Shown: positions 53,221 through 62,224, counted from the first letter of the stretch. The stretch is 64,000 nucleotides of DNA from Burkholderiales bacterium 70-64 (GCA_001898645.1 MKUQ01000016.1:248001-312000); one strand, 5' to 3'. Numbers and translations are program-made. Notes: a model not told the origin generated them from the letters alone.

Positions 53221-54609
53221 CTACAGCTGGAAGCCGACCGCGCGCACCAGCCCCTCGAGGAGATCCCGGCTCCACGACGGCCGGTGCGCGGCATACGGCT
53301 CGCAGTCCCGCGCGCGCTGCCCGATCCAGCCGGCCAGCCAGTCGATCTCATGCCGCCCGTAGAAGGCCGTCATCAGCTCGAAGTTCAGGAACAGGCTGCG
53401 CCCGTCCAGGTTGGCCGATCCGCACAACGCCAGATCGTCGTCGACGATCACCGCCTTGGCGTGGATCATCGTCGGAAACAGCAGCACCCGCGCGCCGGCG
53501 GCCACCAGCGCCCGCAGCGCGCGCTCGCGCGCGAGATCGGCCATGCGGTGATTGGAGCGCCGGGGAACCACGAGCGTCAGCTGCACGCCGCGTCGGCACG
53601 CGATGCACCACGCCGCCAGCAGCGCATCGTCGGGGACGAAGTAGGGCGAGACGGCGAGGATGCGCTCGCGCGCCTGGTAGGCGGCCGCCAGCAGCAGCGC
53701 GTAGATGGTGTCGTCGGCGTGGTCTGGGCCGCTGGGCACGAGCTGGGCGGCGGCGCCGCGGGCCGCGCCTTGCGAGGGCGGCACGGCCGGTGCCGAACGC
53801 GGGATGCGTCCGTCGGCGGCGCGCCAGTCCTGGTCGAAGAGCACGTGTGCCTGGCCGGCGAGCCAGCCGTCGGCCACGAAGCTCAGGTCGACCCATGCCG
53901 GGCGACCGGGGGCGTCGATGAAGTACTCGCGCGCCAGGTTACGCCCGCCGCTCCACATGCGCTCGCCATCGGCGATCGCAAGCTTGCGGTGGTCGCGCAG
54001 GTTGGTACGCCCGCGCATCGGGTTGCGCACCACCGGCATGAACCAGCGCACGGCGATCCCGCTGCGGCGCATCCTGCGCGCAAGCCCATGCGAGAAGTAC
54101 CAGCCGCCGATCGCATCGATCAGCACGCGTACCTTCACTCCGCGCTGCGCGCTGCGCTCGAGCGCCTCGGCCACGGGGAGGCCCACCTCGTCGGCGGCCA
54201 GGACGAAGGTGCACAGGTCGAGGCGCTCGCGTGCGGCCTCGACCAGCTCCAGCAGCGCGCGCAGCGAGGCTACGCCGTCGGCATGGAAGGCGATCGAGCG
54301 GTTATGCGCCGGCGGCGGGACGTCGAGCGCGGCGAGCAGGTGCAGCGCCCACGCCGGCGCGGCCACGCCGCGGTCGCGCTGCGGATCGACCGGCGCTGCG
54401 CGCCGGGCGCGCGTGAGCTTGCGCGTGCCGAAGACCAGAAACAGCGGCACGCCGACGTAAGGCAGCAGCGCGATGCACATCACCCAGGCGATCGCGGCCG
54501 ACGGATGCCGGTGCTGGTGCCCGATGCGTGTCACCATCACGTAGACCAGCAGTCCGACGAAGACGAACGCTCCGTGCTCGAGCGGTGACAGCGAGAAGGG
54601 CGATCGCAT
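53221..54609 (-). CDS. Phospholipase D family cardiolipin synthase-like protein
   Basis: A 462-residue membrane protein with two N-terminal helices (about 9-27 and 35-60) and two PLD catalytic motifs: DHRKLAIADG (about 226) and IHAKAVIVDD (about 388), each of the HxKxxxxD form. This is the architecture of bacterial cardiolipin synthases (ClsA/ClsB type). The start at 54609 (MRSPFSLSPLEHGA) precedes the first helix. It is convergent with the CopD-like gene. A GC-rich hairpin (arms 53193-53199 and 53212-53218) lies between them. Confidence 0.85.
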   Translation of the reverse strand: MRSPFSLSPLEHGAFVFVGLLVYVMVTRIGHQHRHPSAAIAWVMCIALLPYVGVPLFLVFGTRKLTRARRAAPVDPQRDRGVAAPAWALHLLAALDVPPPAHNRSIAFHADGVASLRALLELVEAARERLDLCTFVLAADEVGLPVAEALERSAQRGVKVRVLIDAIGGWYFSHGLARRMRRSGIAVRWFMPVVRNPMRGRTNLRDHRKLAIADGERMWSGGRNLAREYFIDAPGRPAWVDLSFVADGWLAGQAHVLFDQDWRAADGRIPRSAPAVPPSQGAARGAAAQLVPSGPDHADDTIYALLLAAAYQARERILAVSPYFVPDDALLAAWCIACRRGVQLTLVVPRRSNHRMADLARERALRALVAAGARVLLFPTMIHAKAVIVDDDLALCGSANLDGRSLFLNFELMTAFYGRHEIDWLAGWIGQRARDCEPYAAHRPSWSRDLLEGLVRAVGFQL

Positions 54610-54712
54610 GGCGCAGGGGCTCGGATGATCAGCGCAGCGAACATAGCATGCCGGCCGGAATCGACCGACAATGCACCGGGACCCCGCCCGAGCCTGACCA
54701 GGGAGCGCAAAC

Positions 54713-55381
54713 GTGATCATCGTCCACCACCTGAACAACTCGCGCTCGCAGCGCGTGCTCTGGCTGCTCGAGGAACTCGGCCTCGACTACGACATCCGGC
54801 GCTACCGGCGCGACCCGAAGACGATGCTCGCCCCCGCGTCGCTGCGCCAGGTGCATCCGCTGGGCAAGTCGCCGGTGATCACCGACGGCGAGGCCACGCT
54901 GGCCGAGTCCGGCGCCATCGTCGAGTACCTGGTCGGGCGCTACGGAAACGGCCGCCTGGTACCCGCACAGCCCGACCAGCGGCTGCGCTACACCTACTGG
55001 CTGCACTACGCGGAAGGCTCCGCGATGCCGCCGCTGCTGCTGAAGCTGGTGTTCGATCGCATCGAGAGGGCGCCCATGCCGTTCTTCGCGCGTCCGATCG
55101 CGCGCACCATCGCGGCCCGGGCGAAGGAGACCTTCATCCTGCCGCAGATCCGGCAGCACCTGGACTACATGGAAAGCGAGGTCGGCCGCAGCGGCTGGTT
55201 CGCCGGCGACGAATTCAGCGCTGCCGACATCCAGATGAGCTTCCCGCTGGAAGCCGCCGCCGCGCGCGCCGGCCTCGACGCGAGTCGGCCGAACCTGGCC
55301 GGCTTCCTCGAGCGCATCCACGCCCGGCCGGCCTACCGGCGGGCGCTCGAGCGCGGCGGCGAATACGGGCTGCTCGCGTGA
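54713..55381 (+). CDS. Glutathione S-transferase family protein
   Basis: A 222-residue GST. The thioredoxin-like N-domain (about 1-78) has HHLNNSRSQRVLWLLEELGL, with the Ser of NNSRSQR in the activating position, and HPLGKSPVITDG (about 48) and the glutathione site ESGAIVEYL (about 66). The helical C-domain fills the rest. The start is GTG at 54713. Substrate unknown; such proteins often detoxify or act as isomerases. Confidence 0.87.
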   Translation: MIIVHHLNNSRSQRVLWLLEELGLDYDIRRYRRDPKTMLAPASLRQVHPLGKSPVITDGEATLAESGAIVEYLVGRYGNGRLVPAQPDQRLRYTYWLHYAEGSAMPPLLLKLVFDRIERAPMPFFARPIARTIAARAKETFILPQIRQHLDYMESEVGRSGWFAGDEFSAADIQMSFPLEAAAARAGLDASRPNLAGFLERIHARPAYRRALERGGEYGLLA

Positions 55382-55436
55382 AGGCACCGCGCGCCCCGCT
55401 CCGGCACGCCCCCTGTGCCGCGGCGCCCGCCGGCCG

Positions 55437-55754
55437 TCAGCGGATCTTCCCGAGCAGGGCCTCGACGCTGCCCAGCAGCTGCGAGAGGTCGGCGCTGCGG
55501 CCCTTGCCGTCGCGCATGCGCGCCGCCAGCTCCTGTTCCATGAAGCACACCGTCATGCGCACGTAGGCGCTGTCGAGCGCCTTGCGAACCGCCGAGAGCT
55601 GCTGCGCGATCTGCATGCAGTCCTCGCCCTCCTCGACCATGCGCTGGATGCCGCGCAACTGGCCTTCGGCGCGACGCAGCCGGTTCAGCAGATCGGTGCG
55701 CGAGGTTTCGTCGCTCAAGGTGCTCATCGTGCAGGGCCCGTTGACGTCGTTCAT
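55437..55754 (-). CDS. CsoR/FrmR/RcnR-family (DUF156) regulator
   Basis: A 105-residue four-helix repressor. The DNA-binding start LLNRLRRAEGQLRGIQRM is canonical. The first ligand Cys is in GEDCMQI; the usual His 25 residues on is Phe (C at +24, F at +25) and the usual Cys or His at +29 is Glu, so its metal or aldehyde site differs from CsoR, RcnR and FrmR. Start taken at 55754 (MNDVNGPCT). It is the last gene of the RND operon at 60544-55437 and probably represses that operon at the palindromes near 60537-60574. Confidence 0.83.
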   Translation of the reverse strand: MNDVNGPCTMSTLSDETSRTDLLNRLRRAEGQLRGIQRMVEEGEDCMQIAQQLSAVRKALDSAYVRMTVCFMEQELAARMRDGKGRSADLSQLLGSVEALLGKIR

Positions 55755-55852
55755 CGCGATTGTCCCCCAGACAGGGCCGTGCTGGCGACCGGCGCCGCTG
55801 CTGGCGCCTCCGGCACCAGCAGCGAGCCCCCGTGCCGGCTCGCACCGCGCCT

Positions 55853-56077
55853 TCAGCGCGCGCAGGTCGAGGGCGTGTCGGGCACGCCCGCCTTCTTCAG
55901 CATGATGCCGAGCGGGCACACGTTGCTGAAGCCGAACTGGAACAGGTTCAGGCCGACGAAGGCGGTGAAGGCCAGAAACCACTTCGAGACGAACAGCGGG
56001 CTGCCTTCGATGCCCAGTGCGAGCGAGATCAGGATGAACGAGCCGGCGAAGATGCGGATCAGGCGTTCGACGTTCAC
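55853..56077 (-). CDS. YgaP-like membrane protein (DUF2892)
   Basis: A 74-residue protein with two predicted helices. It begins MNVERLIRIFAGSFILISLALG and has FVGLNLFQFGFSNVCPLG, typical of the DUF2892 transmembrane unit that in YgaP is joined to a rhodanese domain. Here it stands alone between the RND pump and the regulator. It may link the operon to sulfur chemistry, but the evidence is only family context. Confidence 0.8.
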   Translation of the reverse strand: MNVERLIRIFAGSFILISLALGIEGSPLFVSKWFLAFTAFVGLNLFQFGFSNVCPLGIMLKKAGVPDTPSTCAR

Positions 56078-56114
56078 GGAGCACTCCTCGGGAGGGTTGG
56101 ATCGGGATGGAGAA

Positions 56115-59100
56115 TCAGGCGGCCTCGTAGCGCCTGCGGTAGATCGAGTAGAACAGCACCGGGATCACGACCAGCGTCAGCAGCGTCGAGACCAGGATGC
56201 CGAAGATCAGCGACACCGCCAGGCCGTTGAAGATCGGGTCGTCGAGGATGAAGAACGCGCCGATCATCGCGGCCAGCGCGGTCAGCGCGATCGGCTGTGC
56301 GCGCACGGCGGCCGAGCGGATGACCGCCTCGCGGAACGGCGTGCCCTCGGCGATCTGCAGCAGGATGAAATCCACCAGCAGGATCGAGTTGCGCACGATG
56401 ATGCCCGCCAGGGCGATCATGCCGATCATCGAGGTCGCGGTGAACTGCGCGCCCAGCAGCGCATGGCCGGGCATCACGCCGATGACGGTGAGCGGGATCG
56501 GCGCCATGATGACCAGCGGCGTCACGTAGGAGCGGAACTCCGCCACCACCAGCAGGTAGATCAGGATCAGCCCCACGGCGTAGGCCGCGCCCATGTCGCG
56601 GAAGGTCTCGTAGGTGATCTGCCACTCGCCGTCCCACTTGATCGCGTTGCGGCTCCATGCCTCGTCGGGCTGGCGGATCCAGTACTCGCCCAGCGCGCCG
56701 GTGCCGGGCAGCGCGGCCTGCTCCAGCGCGCCGCGGATGCCGAACAGCCCATAGAGCGGCGAATCGACCCCGCCGCCCACGTCGCCGAGCACGTACTGCA
56801 CCGGCAGCAGGTCCTTGGTGTAGCGCGGCTTGTCGATCACGCCGCGCTCCACGCTCACCAGCTCCGACAGCGGCACCATGGTCCCGTCGGCGGCCTTCAT
56901 GGGCAGCGCGAGCAGCGCATCGAGCCCGACCTGCGCCTCGCGCGGCAGCTGCAGGCGCACCGGCACCGGATACTTGCTGTGGCCATCGTGCAGCCAGGCC
57001 GCATCGACGCCCGACAGCGCACCGTGCACGGTTTGCGCGATCGCCGACACCGGGATGCCGAGCGACTCGGCGCGCGAGCGCTGCACGCGCAGGAAGGCGC
57101 GCGGCGCATCCTCCTTCAGCGTGGTGTCGACGCCGACGATGTGCGGGGTGTCGGCGAAGGCCTTGGCGAGGCGGCGCGCCAGCTCGCTGCGGCTGGCCTC
57201 GTCCGGCCCGTAGACCTCGGCCACGATCGGCGACAGCACCGGCGGGCCGGGCGGCACCTCGACCACCTTCAGGCGCGCGCCGTGGCGCGCGGCGATCTCC
57301 TCCAGCGCCGGGCGCAGGCGCGCGGCGATGGCATGGCTCTGCTGGTGGCGGTGGGCCTTGTCGACCAGGTTGACCTGGACGTCGCCCGACTCGGCCTCGG
57401 CGCGCAGGTAGTACTGGCGCACCAGCCCGTTGAAGGTGATCGGCGAGGCGGTGCCCGCGTACCCCTGCAGGTCGCGCACCTCGGGCTGGGCCGCCAGGAA
57501 CGCGCCGAGATCGTGCAGCGCGGCCGCCGTGTCCTCGAGCGGCGTGCCGGCCGGCATGTCGACCACCAGCTGGAACTCGCTCTTGTTGTCGAAGGGCAGC
57601 ATCTTCAGCACCACCCATTGCACCGCGGCCAGCCCGACCGACAGCAGCATCGCGCCGAGCATGCCCGCGGCCAGCAGCCAGCGCTTGCGCGCGCTGCGCA
57701 GGAACGGATCGAGCAGGCGCACGAACAGTCGGTGCACGCGTCCCGAGGCCTGCGGCGCCGCGTGCGCCGCGCCGCCGCCATGCGGCTTCATCAGCTTCAG
57801 CGCGAGCCAGGGCGTGACGGTGAACGCGATCGCCAGCGACAGCGCCATGCCCATGCTGGAGTTGATCGGGATGGGGCTCATGTACGGCCCCATCAGGCCG
57901 CTCACGAAGGCCATCGGCAGCAGCGCGGCGATGACCGTGAGCGTGGCGAGGATGGTCGGTCCGCCGACTTCGTCCACCGCGCCGGGGATGATGTCGGCCA
58001 GCCGCGCGCCCGGCGAGAGCTGCTGGTGGCGATGGATGTTCTCGACCACCACGATCGCGTCGTCGACCAGGATGCCGATCGAGAAGATCAGCGCGAACAG
58101 GGACACCCGGTTCAGCGTGAAGCCCCACGCCCACGAGGCGAACAGGGTGGCCGTGAGCGTGAGCATGACCGCCGTGCCGACGATGACCGCCTCGCGCCGG
58201 CCGAGCGCCAGCCCGACCAGCAGGATCACCGAGCCGGTGGCGAAGCCCAGCTTCTGGATCAGCTTGTTGGCCTTCTCGGCGGCGGTCTCGCCGTAGTCGC
58301 GGGTGACGGTGGCCTCGACGCCGTCGGGCAGCACGCTGTTGCGCAGCTCGTCGAGCCGCTTGCGCGCGGCGCTGGCGACGTCGACCGCGTTCTCGCCGGG
58401 CTTCTTGGTGAGGGTGAGGGTGACTGCCGGATAGACGTGCCCGGCATCGGCGGCCGCTTCGGCCGCCGCCGGATCGCCGGGCGCCACGGCCACAGGAGCG
58501 CCGCGCGCGTCGTGCCTGGCGCCGGCTCCGGGCGCGAACCATACGTAGCGCAGGGGCTGCGCCGCGCCGGGCTCGATGCGCGCGACCTCGCGCAGGTAGA
58601 CCGGCCGTCCGGCGTGCACGCCGACCACCAGGGCGCCGACGTCGCCGGCCGAGCGCAGGAATTCGCCGGTCTCGACGCTGAGCATGCCCGCGGCGCCCGC
58701 CTGCGCATCGACGACGCTGCCCGCGGGCATGCCGAGATTCGCCGCCGCGAGCGCCTGGCGCAGCTGCGCCAGGTCGAGACCGCGCTCGCGCAGCCGCGTC
58801 GGCTCGAGCGCAACGCTCACCACGCTGCCCGGGCCGCCGATGGTCTGCACCTCCCGCGCGCCCGGCACCCGCTCGAGCTCGACCTCCAGGGTGTGCGCGA
58901 TGCGCTCGAGGTCGTGGGCCGGGGCGCCGTCGCGCTGCCACAGCGTGACGGCGAGCACCGGCACGTCGTCGATCCCCTTGGGCTTGACGATGGGCGCGAG
59001 CACGCCGAGATCGCGCGGCAGCCAGTCCTGGTTGGCATTCAGGACGTCGTACAGCCGCACCAGCGCCTCGGTGCGCGGCACGCCGACCTTGAACTGGACG

Positions 59101-59429
59101 GTGAGCACGGCGAGCCCGGGCCGGGCGATGGAAAAGGTATGCTCGATGCCGCTGATCTGCGACAGCACCTGCTCGGCCGGGCGCGCAACCATGTTCTGCA
59201 CGTCGATGCTGGAAGCCCCGGGGAAGGGGATCAGCACGTTGGCCATGGTCACGTTGATCTGCGGCTCTTCCTCGCGCGGGGTGACCAGCACCGCGAACAG
59301 CCCCAGCAGCAGCGCCACCAGCGCGATCAGCGGAGTGATCGCGTTGTCCTGGAAGGTGCGTGCGATGCGGCCGGACGGGCCGAGCCGAGCGGCGCGCCCC
59401 CGCTCCTGGCCGGTCGGGGCTTCCATCAT
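56115..59429 (-). CDS. RND efflux permease (AcrB/HAE-like superfamily)
   Basis: A 1104-residue inner-membrane pump, a little longer than usual because of loop insertions (for example a low-complexity stretch about 295-340). An N-terminal helix (TPLIALVALLLGLFAVLV), two large periplasmic loops and two helix bundles are visible. The fourth-helix region reads SIGILVDDAIVVVENIHRH, with the conserved acidic pair. The start at 59429 overlaps the adaptor stop as ATGA. No outer-membrane channel is encoded nearby. Substrate unknown; an HAE-like pump for an organic or sulfur compound is possible. Confidence 0.85.
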   Translation of the reverse strand: MMEAPTGQERGRAARLGPSGRIARTFQDNAITPLIALVALLLGLFAVLVTPREEEPQINVTMANVLIPFPGASSIDVQNMVARPAEQVLSQISGIEHTFSIARPGLAVLTVQFKVGVPRTEALVRLYDVLNANQDWLPRDLGVLAPIVKPKGIDDVPVLAVTLWQRDGAPAHDLERIAHTLEVELERVPGAREVQTIGGPGSVVSVALEPTRLRERGLDLAQLRQALAAANLGMPAGSVVDAQAGAAGMLSVETGEFLRSAGDVGALVVGVHAGRPVYLREVARIEPGAAQPLRYVWFAPGAGARHDARGAPVAVAPGDPAAAEAAADAGHVYPAVTLTLTKKPGENAVDVASAARKRLDELRNSVLPDGVEATVTRDYGETAAEKANKLIQKLGFATGSVILLVGLALGRREAVIVGTAVMLTLTATLFASWAWGFTLNRVSLFALIFSIGILVDDAIVVVENIHRHQQLSPGARLADIIPGAVDEVGGPTILATLTVIAALLPMAFVSGLMGPYMSPIPINSSMGMALSLAIAFTVTPWLALKLMKPHGGGAAHAAPQASGRVHRLFVRLLDPFLRSARKRWLLAAGMLGAMLLSVGLAAVQWVVLKMLPFDNKSEFQLVVDMPAGTPLEDTAAALHDLGAFLAAQPEVRDLQGYAGTASPITFNGLVRQYYLRAEAESGDVQVNLVDKAHRHQQSHAIAARLRPALEEIAARHGARLKVVEVPPGPPVLSPIVAEVYGPDEASRSELARRLAKAFADTPHIVGVDTTLKEDAPRAFLRVQRSRAESLGIPVSAIAQTVHGALSGVDAAWLHDGHSKYPVPVRLQLPREAQVGLDALLALPMKAADGTMVPLSELVSVERGVIDKPRYTKDLLPVQYVLGDVGGGVDSPLYGLFGIRGALEQAALPGTGALGEYWIRQPDEAWSRNAIKWDGEWQITYETFRDMGAAYAVGLILIYLLVVAEFRSYVTPLVIMAPIPLTVIGVMPGHALLGAQFTATSMIGMIALAGIIVRNSILLVDFILLQIAEGTPFREAVIRSAAVRAQPIALTALAAMIGAFFILDDPIFNGLAVSLIFGILVSTLLTLVVIPVLFYSIYRRRYEAA

Positions 59430-60544
59430 CGGCCCGCGTCGAGCGGCACGGCACCGGCCAGGCCCGCCCTGACCGGATCGAGCGCGATGCGTTCGCCGCC
59501 CTTGAGGCCGGCCAGCACTTCCACGCCGGCCTCGCCATGCTCGGCGCCCACGCGCACCGCCTGCAGCACGAAACGCTGCTCGCGCGCCACGTAGACGGCC
59601 GTCAGCTCGCCGCGACGCAGCACGCTGGCCGACGGGATCGTGAGCCGCTGCTGCGAGCCGCCGCCGAAGCGCACGCGCACGCTCTGCCCCGGCATCGCCC
59701 CCGCCACCGCGGCCTGCGGCAGTTCGAGCCGGAACTCGACGGTCTGCGAAACCGGATCGGCCCCGGGCAGCGCGACGGTGGCCGTCGGGCCGACCCATGC
59801 CCCGGAGGGCAGGCGCACCTGAATGCGCTGCGCCGCGCGGGCGACGGCCTGCTGGGAAGCCGGCACATAGGCCACCGCGCGAATCGGCTGCGGCGCATAG
59901 ACGGTGGCCACCGGGCGCCCGGGCGCGGCCAGGTCGCCGGCCTCGACGTGGGTGGCGAGCACCAGGCCGTCATAAGGCGCCACCACCGTGGCGAAACTGT
60001 GGGCGAGCGCCGCCTGGCTGCGCCCCGCCTGGGCCTGCTGCTGCCCGGCCTGCGCCGCGCGCCACTGGGTCTCGGCGACATCGAGTGCCGCCTCGCTGAT
60101 GAATCCCTGCGCACGCAGCCGCTGGCTGCGCTCGTATTGCGCGCGCGCATTGGCGAGCTCCGCCTGCGACTGCGCCAGCGCCGCCTCGCTGCGCGCGAGG
60201 CCGGCGCGCACGTCGCGCTCGTCGATGCGCGCCAGCACCTGGCCGGCGCGCACCGCGTCGCCGGCGCGCACCGCCAGCTGCACCACGTTGCCCGCGGTCT
60301 GCGCCGCGACGACACTCTGGCGTACCGCCTGCAGGGTGCCGTCGAGCTCGAGTGCCACGCCGATCGTGCCCGGCTGGACGGTGATCACCGGGACCGCGGG
60401 CGGCTGCGGCGCACCGGCACGGACGGGCAGCGCCATGCACGTGACGGCAGCCATTGCCGCGGCCCGCAATGCCGCGCGCGCGCGATGCCTACGAGGAAGG
60501 AACGCGCCCGTGCGCGTCCGGCGAGACGTTGGTTGCATACCCAT
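59426..60544 (-). CDS. RND efflux periplasmic adaptor
   Basis: A 372-residue membrane fusion protein: Arg-rich signal region, a hydrophobic segment (about 27-43), lipoyl halves (about 70-110 and 185-215), a helical hairpin (about 112-180) and a beta-barrel. The ATG at 60544 lies inside a palindrome and has no ribosome site; ATG at 60538 is a nearby alternative, and the predicted promoter would place the transcript start at the ATG, suggesting leaderless translation. It is the first gene of an operon continuing with the pump, the YgaP-like gene and the CsoR-type regulator. Confidence 0.83.
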   Translation of the reverse strand: MGMQPTSRRTRTGAFLPRRHRARAALRAAAMAAVTCMALPVRAGAPQPPAVPVITVQPGTIGVALELDGTLQAVRQSVVAAQTAGNVVQLAVRAGDAVRAGQVLARIDERDVRAGLARSEAALAQSQAELANARAQYERSQRLRAQGFISEAALDVAETQWRAAQAGQQQAQAGRSQAALAHSFATVVAPYDGLVLATHVEAGDLAAPGRPVATVYAPQPIRAVAYVPASQQAVARAAQRIQVRLPSGAWVGPTATVALPGADPVSQTVEFRLELPQAAVAGAMPGQSVRVRFGGGSQQRLTIPSASVLRRGELTAVYVAREQRFVLQAVRVGAEHGEAGVEVLAGLKGGERIALDPVRAGLAGAVPLDAGR

Positions 60545-60552
60545 GCGGGTAT
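60537..60552. promoter_or_regulatory. Operator-like palindrome 1 at the RND adaptor start
   Basis: ATACCCATGCGGGTAT, a perfect 6+6 inverted repeat with a 4-base centre, covers the adaptor start codon (complement of 60542-60544). The TACCC...GGGTA form suits a CsoR/FrmR-family operator; the regulator at 55437-55754 is the likely ligand. Confidence 0.6.
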
Positions 60553-60579
60553 TTTGATATACCCCGAACGGTATGTCAA
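60551..60579 (-). promoter_or_regulatory. Predicted promoter of the RND-YgaP-CsoR operon
   Basis: On the reverse strand TTGACA (complement of 60574-60579) is followed after 17 bases by CAAAAT (complement of 60551-60556), a moderate -10. The start site would fall close to 60544. The second palindrome (60559-60574) fills the spacer, so a bound repressor would block polymerase. Confidence 0.5.
60559..60574. promoter_or_regulatory. Operator-like palindrome 2 in the promoter spacer
   Basis: ATACCCCGAACGGTAT repeats the first palindrome's form with one mismatch in the arms. The two 16-mers start 22 bases apart, two helical turns, so two tetramers could bind one face of the DNA. Confidence 0.55.
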
Positions 60580-60635
60580 CCGGCTCGTCTGCGCCCGCCG
60601 GCGCGTCTATCTCCCATCTGCAACATGCCTGTCTG

Positions 60636-60872
60636 CTATCGGTTGTCGCGGTGCTTGCCGACCTCGTGGCCGACCGCTCCGCCCACCACGGCCCCGCCCA
60701 CGGTGCCCAGGGCGCTGTCGGTCACTACATTGCCCACGACGCCGCCCACCACTGCGCCGGCGGCCGTGCCCTTCTGCGCGCTCGTCATGCCGTTCCAGGT
60801 GGCGCAGCCCGAGGCGACCGCGACCCCTGCCGACAACGCGAACGCCGCCATCGTTCTCGTGATTCGCTTCAT
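60636..60872 (-). CDS. Small glycine-zipper outer-membrane lipoprotein
   Basis: A 78-residue lipoprotein. The signal ends at VASGC, a good lipobox (Cys about residue 23). The mature part is a glycine-zipper helix pair (GTAAGAVVGGVVGNVV and GTVGGAVVGGAVGHEVG), as in OsmB and similar 17-kDa-antigen-type proteins. It lies upstream of and in the same direction as the adaptor gene but is separated by the palindromes and promoter. It is expected to help envelope stress tolerance. Confidence 0.8.
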   Translation of the reverse strand: MKRITRTMAAFALSAGVAVASGCATWNGMTSAQKGTAAGAVVGGVVGNVVTDSALGTVGGAVVGGAVGHEVGKHRDNR

Positions 60873-60934
60873 GATGTATCTCCTCTCGATGTATCTCCTC
60901 TCGAATCCGGACCGGTCAGCCGGTCCGGCCGGCG

Positions 60935-61102
60935 CTACTTCGACCCGCGCACCAGCCCGACGATCAGGCTGATCACCGCGATGATCAGGAAGAGAAAGAA
61001 CAACACCTGAGCGATGTTCGCTGCACCCGCGGCGATTCCACTGAAGCCGAACAGGGCGGCAACGATCGCGATGATGAAAAAGACCAATGCGTAATGAAGC
61101 AT
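60935..61102 (-). CDS. DUF1328 small membrane protein
   Basis: A 55-residue protein with two helices, beginning [20 protein letters not shown], then [20 protein letters not shown], typical of the DUF1328/YtjA family. GAGGAG lies seven bases upstream of the ATG at 61102. Proteins of this type are often induced by envelope or general stress. It is too short for routine gene calls. The 174 bases up to the BON gene at 61277 show no gene. Confidence 0.8.
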   Translation of the reverse strand: MLHYALVFFIIAIVAALFGFSGIAAGAANIAQVLFFLFLIIAVISLIVGLVRGSK

Positions 61103-61276
61103 GTCGGTTCTCCTCGATCAGGCGCCGGACGGAATGACCGGGTCCGGTCGGTAGGAGTCATCCCGCAAGTCGCATGCCAGGAAAAAGTTACCGACTCCGG
61201 GATGGCACGGCGTTTGCGTACATCCGGGCTGCACCCCTCCAGGGCTGCACTCCGTGCAATCGAAAGGAGAATCCAG

Positions 61277-61858
61277 ATGAACCATCGACATGCAAGAAGG
61301 GTCCTTGCGGTAGCCGTTCCCGCGGCGCTTCTTCTCATCGCAGGTTGCCAACGTTCCGAAGACATGGCGAACCGGCCTTCGGCCGACCAGCCGCCCATGG
61401 CCGATTCGGGCCGTTCGGCCGATCGGACCACGCCGCCGGCACCGCCCCAGGTGATGCCGCCCGCGCCGCCTTCGGCCGCTTCGCCGGGCAACTCTTCCGG
61501 CGGCGCGCCGGCGGCCGATCCTTCCACTTCCCCGGGCGGGTCGGCTTCGAGCGGCAGCGATTACGGCAGCAGCGCCGGCTCCACGGCCAACGGTTCCGAC
61601 GGGAAAGCCGGGTCAGGAGCGAATGCGGCAGCCGACAAAGCCGGTGATGCCGCCATCACCGCTGCGGTGAAGGCCAGGCTGCTCGCCGATCCCAGCCTGA
61701 GCGCGCAGGAGATCGAGGTCACTACGAAAGATGGAGGCCACGTGACGCTGGCGGGTCACGTCAAGAGTGAAGCCGCCCGCGAACGGGCCGAACAGCTCGC
61801 CCGCAATGCTCGCGGCGTGCAGGAGGTCGACAACCAGCTGGTGGTCGGCAGCGCCTGA
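61277..61858 (+). CDS. BON-domain lipoprotein with Pro/Ser/Gly-rich linker
   Basis: A 193-residue protein. A signal with lipobox (LLLIAGC, about residue 24) is followed by a long disordered Pro, Ser and Gly linker (about 30-115) and a C-terminal BON domain (about 122-190; AITAAVKARLLADPSLSAQEI). BON domains bind phospholipid and stabilise the envelope (OsmY-like). The start at 61277 has AAGGAGA upstream. The neighbour at 61913 is a second BON lipoprotein. Confidence 0.83.
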   Translation: MNHRHARRVLAVAVPAALLLIAGCQRSEDMANRPSADQPPMADSGRSADRTTPPAPPQVMPPAPPSAASPGNSSGGAPAADPSTSPGGSASSGSDYGSSAGSTANGSDGKAGSGANAAADKAGDAAITAAVKARLLADPSLSAQEIEVTTKDGGHVTLAGHVKSEAARERAEQLARNARGVQEVDNQLVVGSA

Positions 61859-61912
61859 GCGCCGGGCCGACCGTTTTCCAACAACGCCACACCACCCTCG
61901 ACAGGAGGCATC

Positions 61913-62224
61913 ATGCTCGCACGACCACTCGCCGCCATCGCCCTCGGCATACTGGTTGCCACCACGACCGGCTGCGCGGTCTCGCGCGGCCAGGAAACCA
62001 CGGGCCAATATTTCGACGACACGGCCATCACCACCAAGGTGAAGAGCGCCTTCGCCTCCGACCCGCAGGTCGCTGCGACCAGCATCAGCGTGGAAACGAT
62101 GCAGGGCACCGTGCAGCTGAGCGGCTTCGCCAAATCGCAGTCCGAGAAGGATCGCGCCGCGGCGGTGGCGCGCGACGTCAAGGGCGTGAAGGCGGTGAAG
62201 AACGACATCGTCGTGCGGCCATGA
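61913..62224 (+). CDS. BON-domain lipoprotein
   Basis: A 103-residue lipoprotein. The signal ends VATTTGC (lipobox), and the mature protein is a single BON domain (TAITTKVKSAFASDPQVAAT, then VQLSGFAKSQSEKDRAAAVA). ACAGGAGG lies before the ATG. It follows the first BON gene by 54 bases, in probably the same transcript. It converges with the histidine kinase gene at a shared hairpin. Confidence 0.85.
   Translation: MLARPLAAIALGILVATTTGCAVSRGQETTGQYFDDTAITTKVKSAFASDPQVAATSISVETMQGTVQLSGFAKSQSEKDRAAAVARDVKGVKAVKNDIVVRP

Noticed and set aside
55779-59594. A very long open frame on the plus strand opposite the RND pump
   Set aside because: It is an antisense frame produced by high GC codon bias; its translation is Arg/His/Asp/Gln-rich without domains, while the reverse strand encodes a complete pump.
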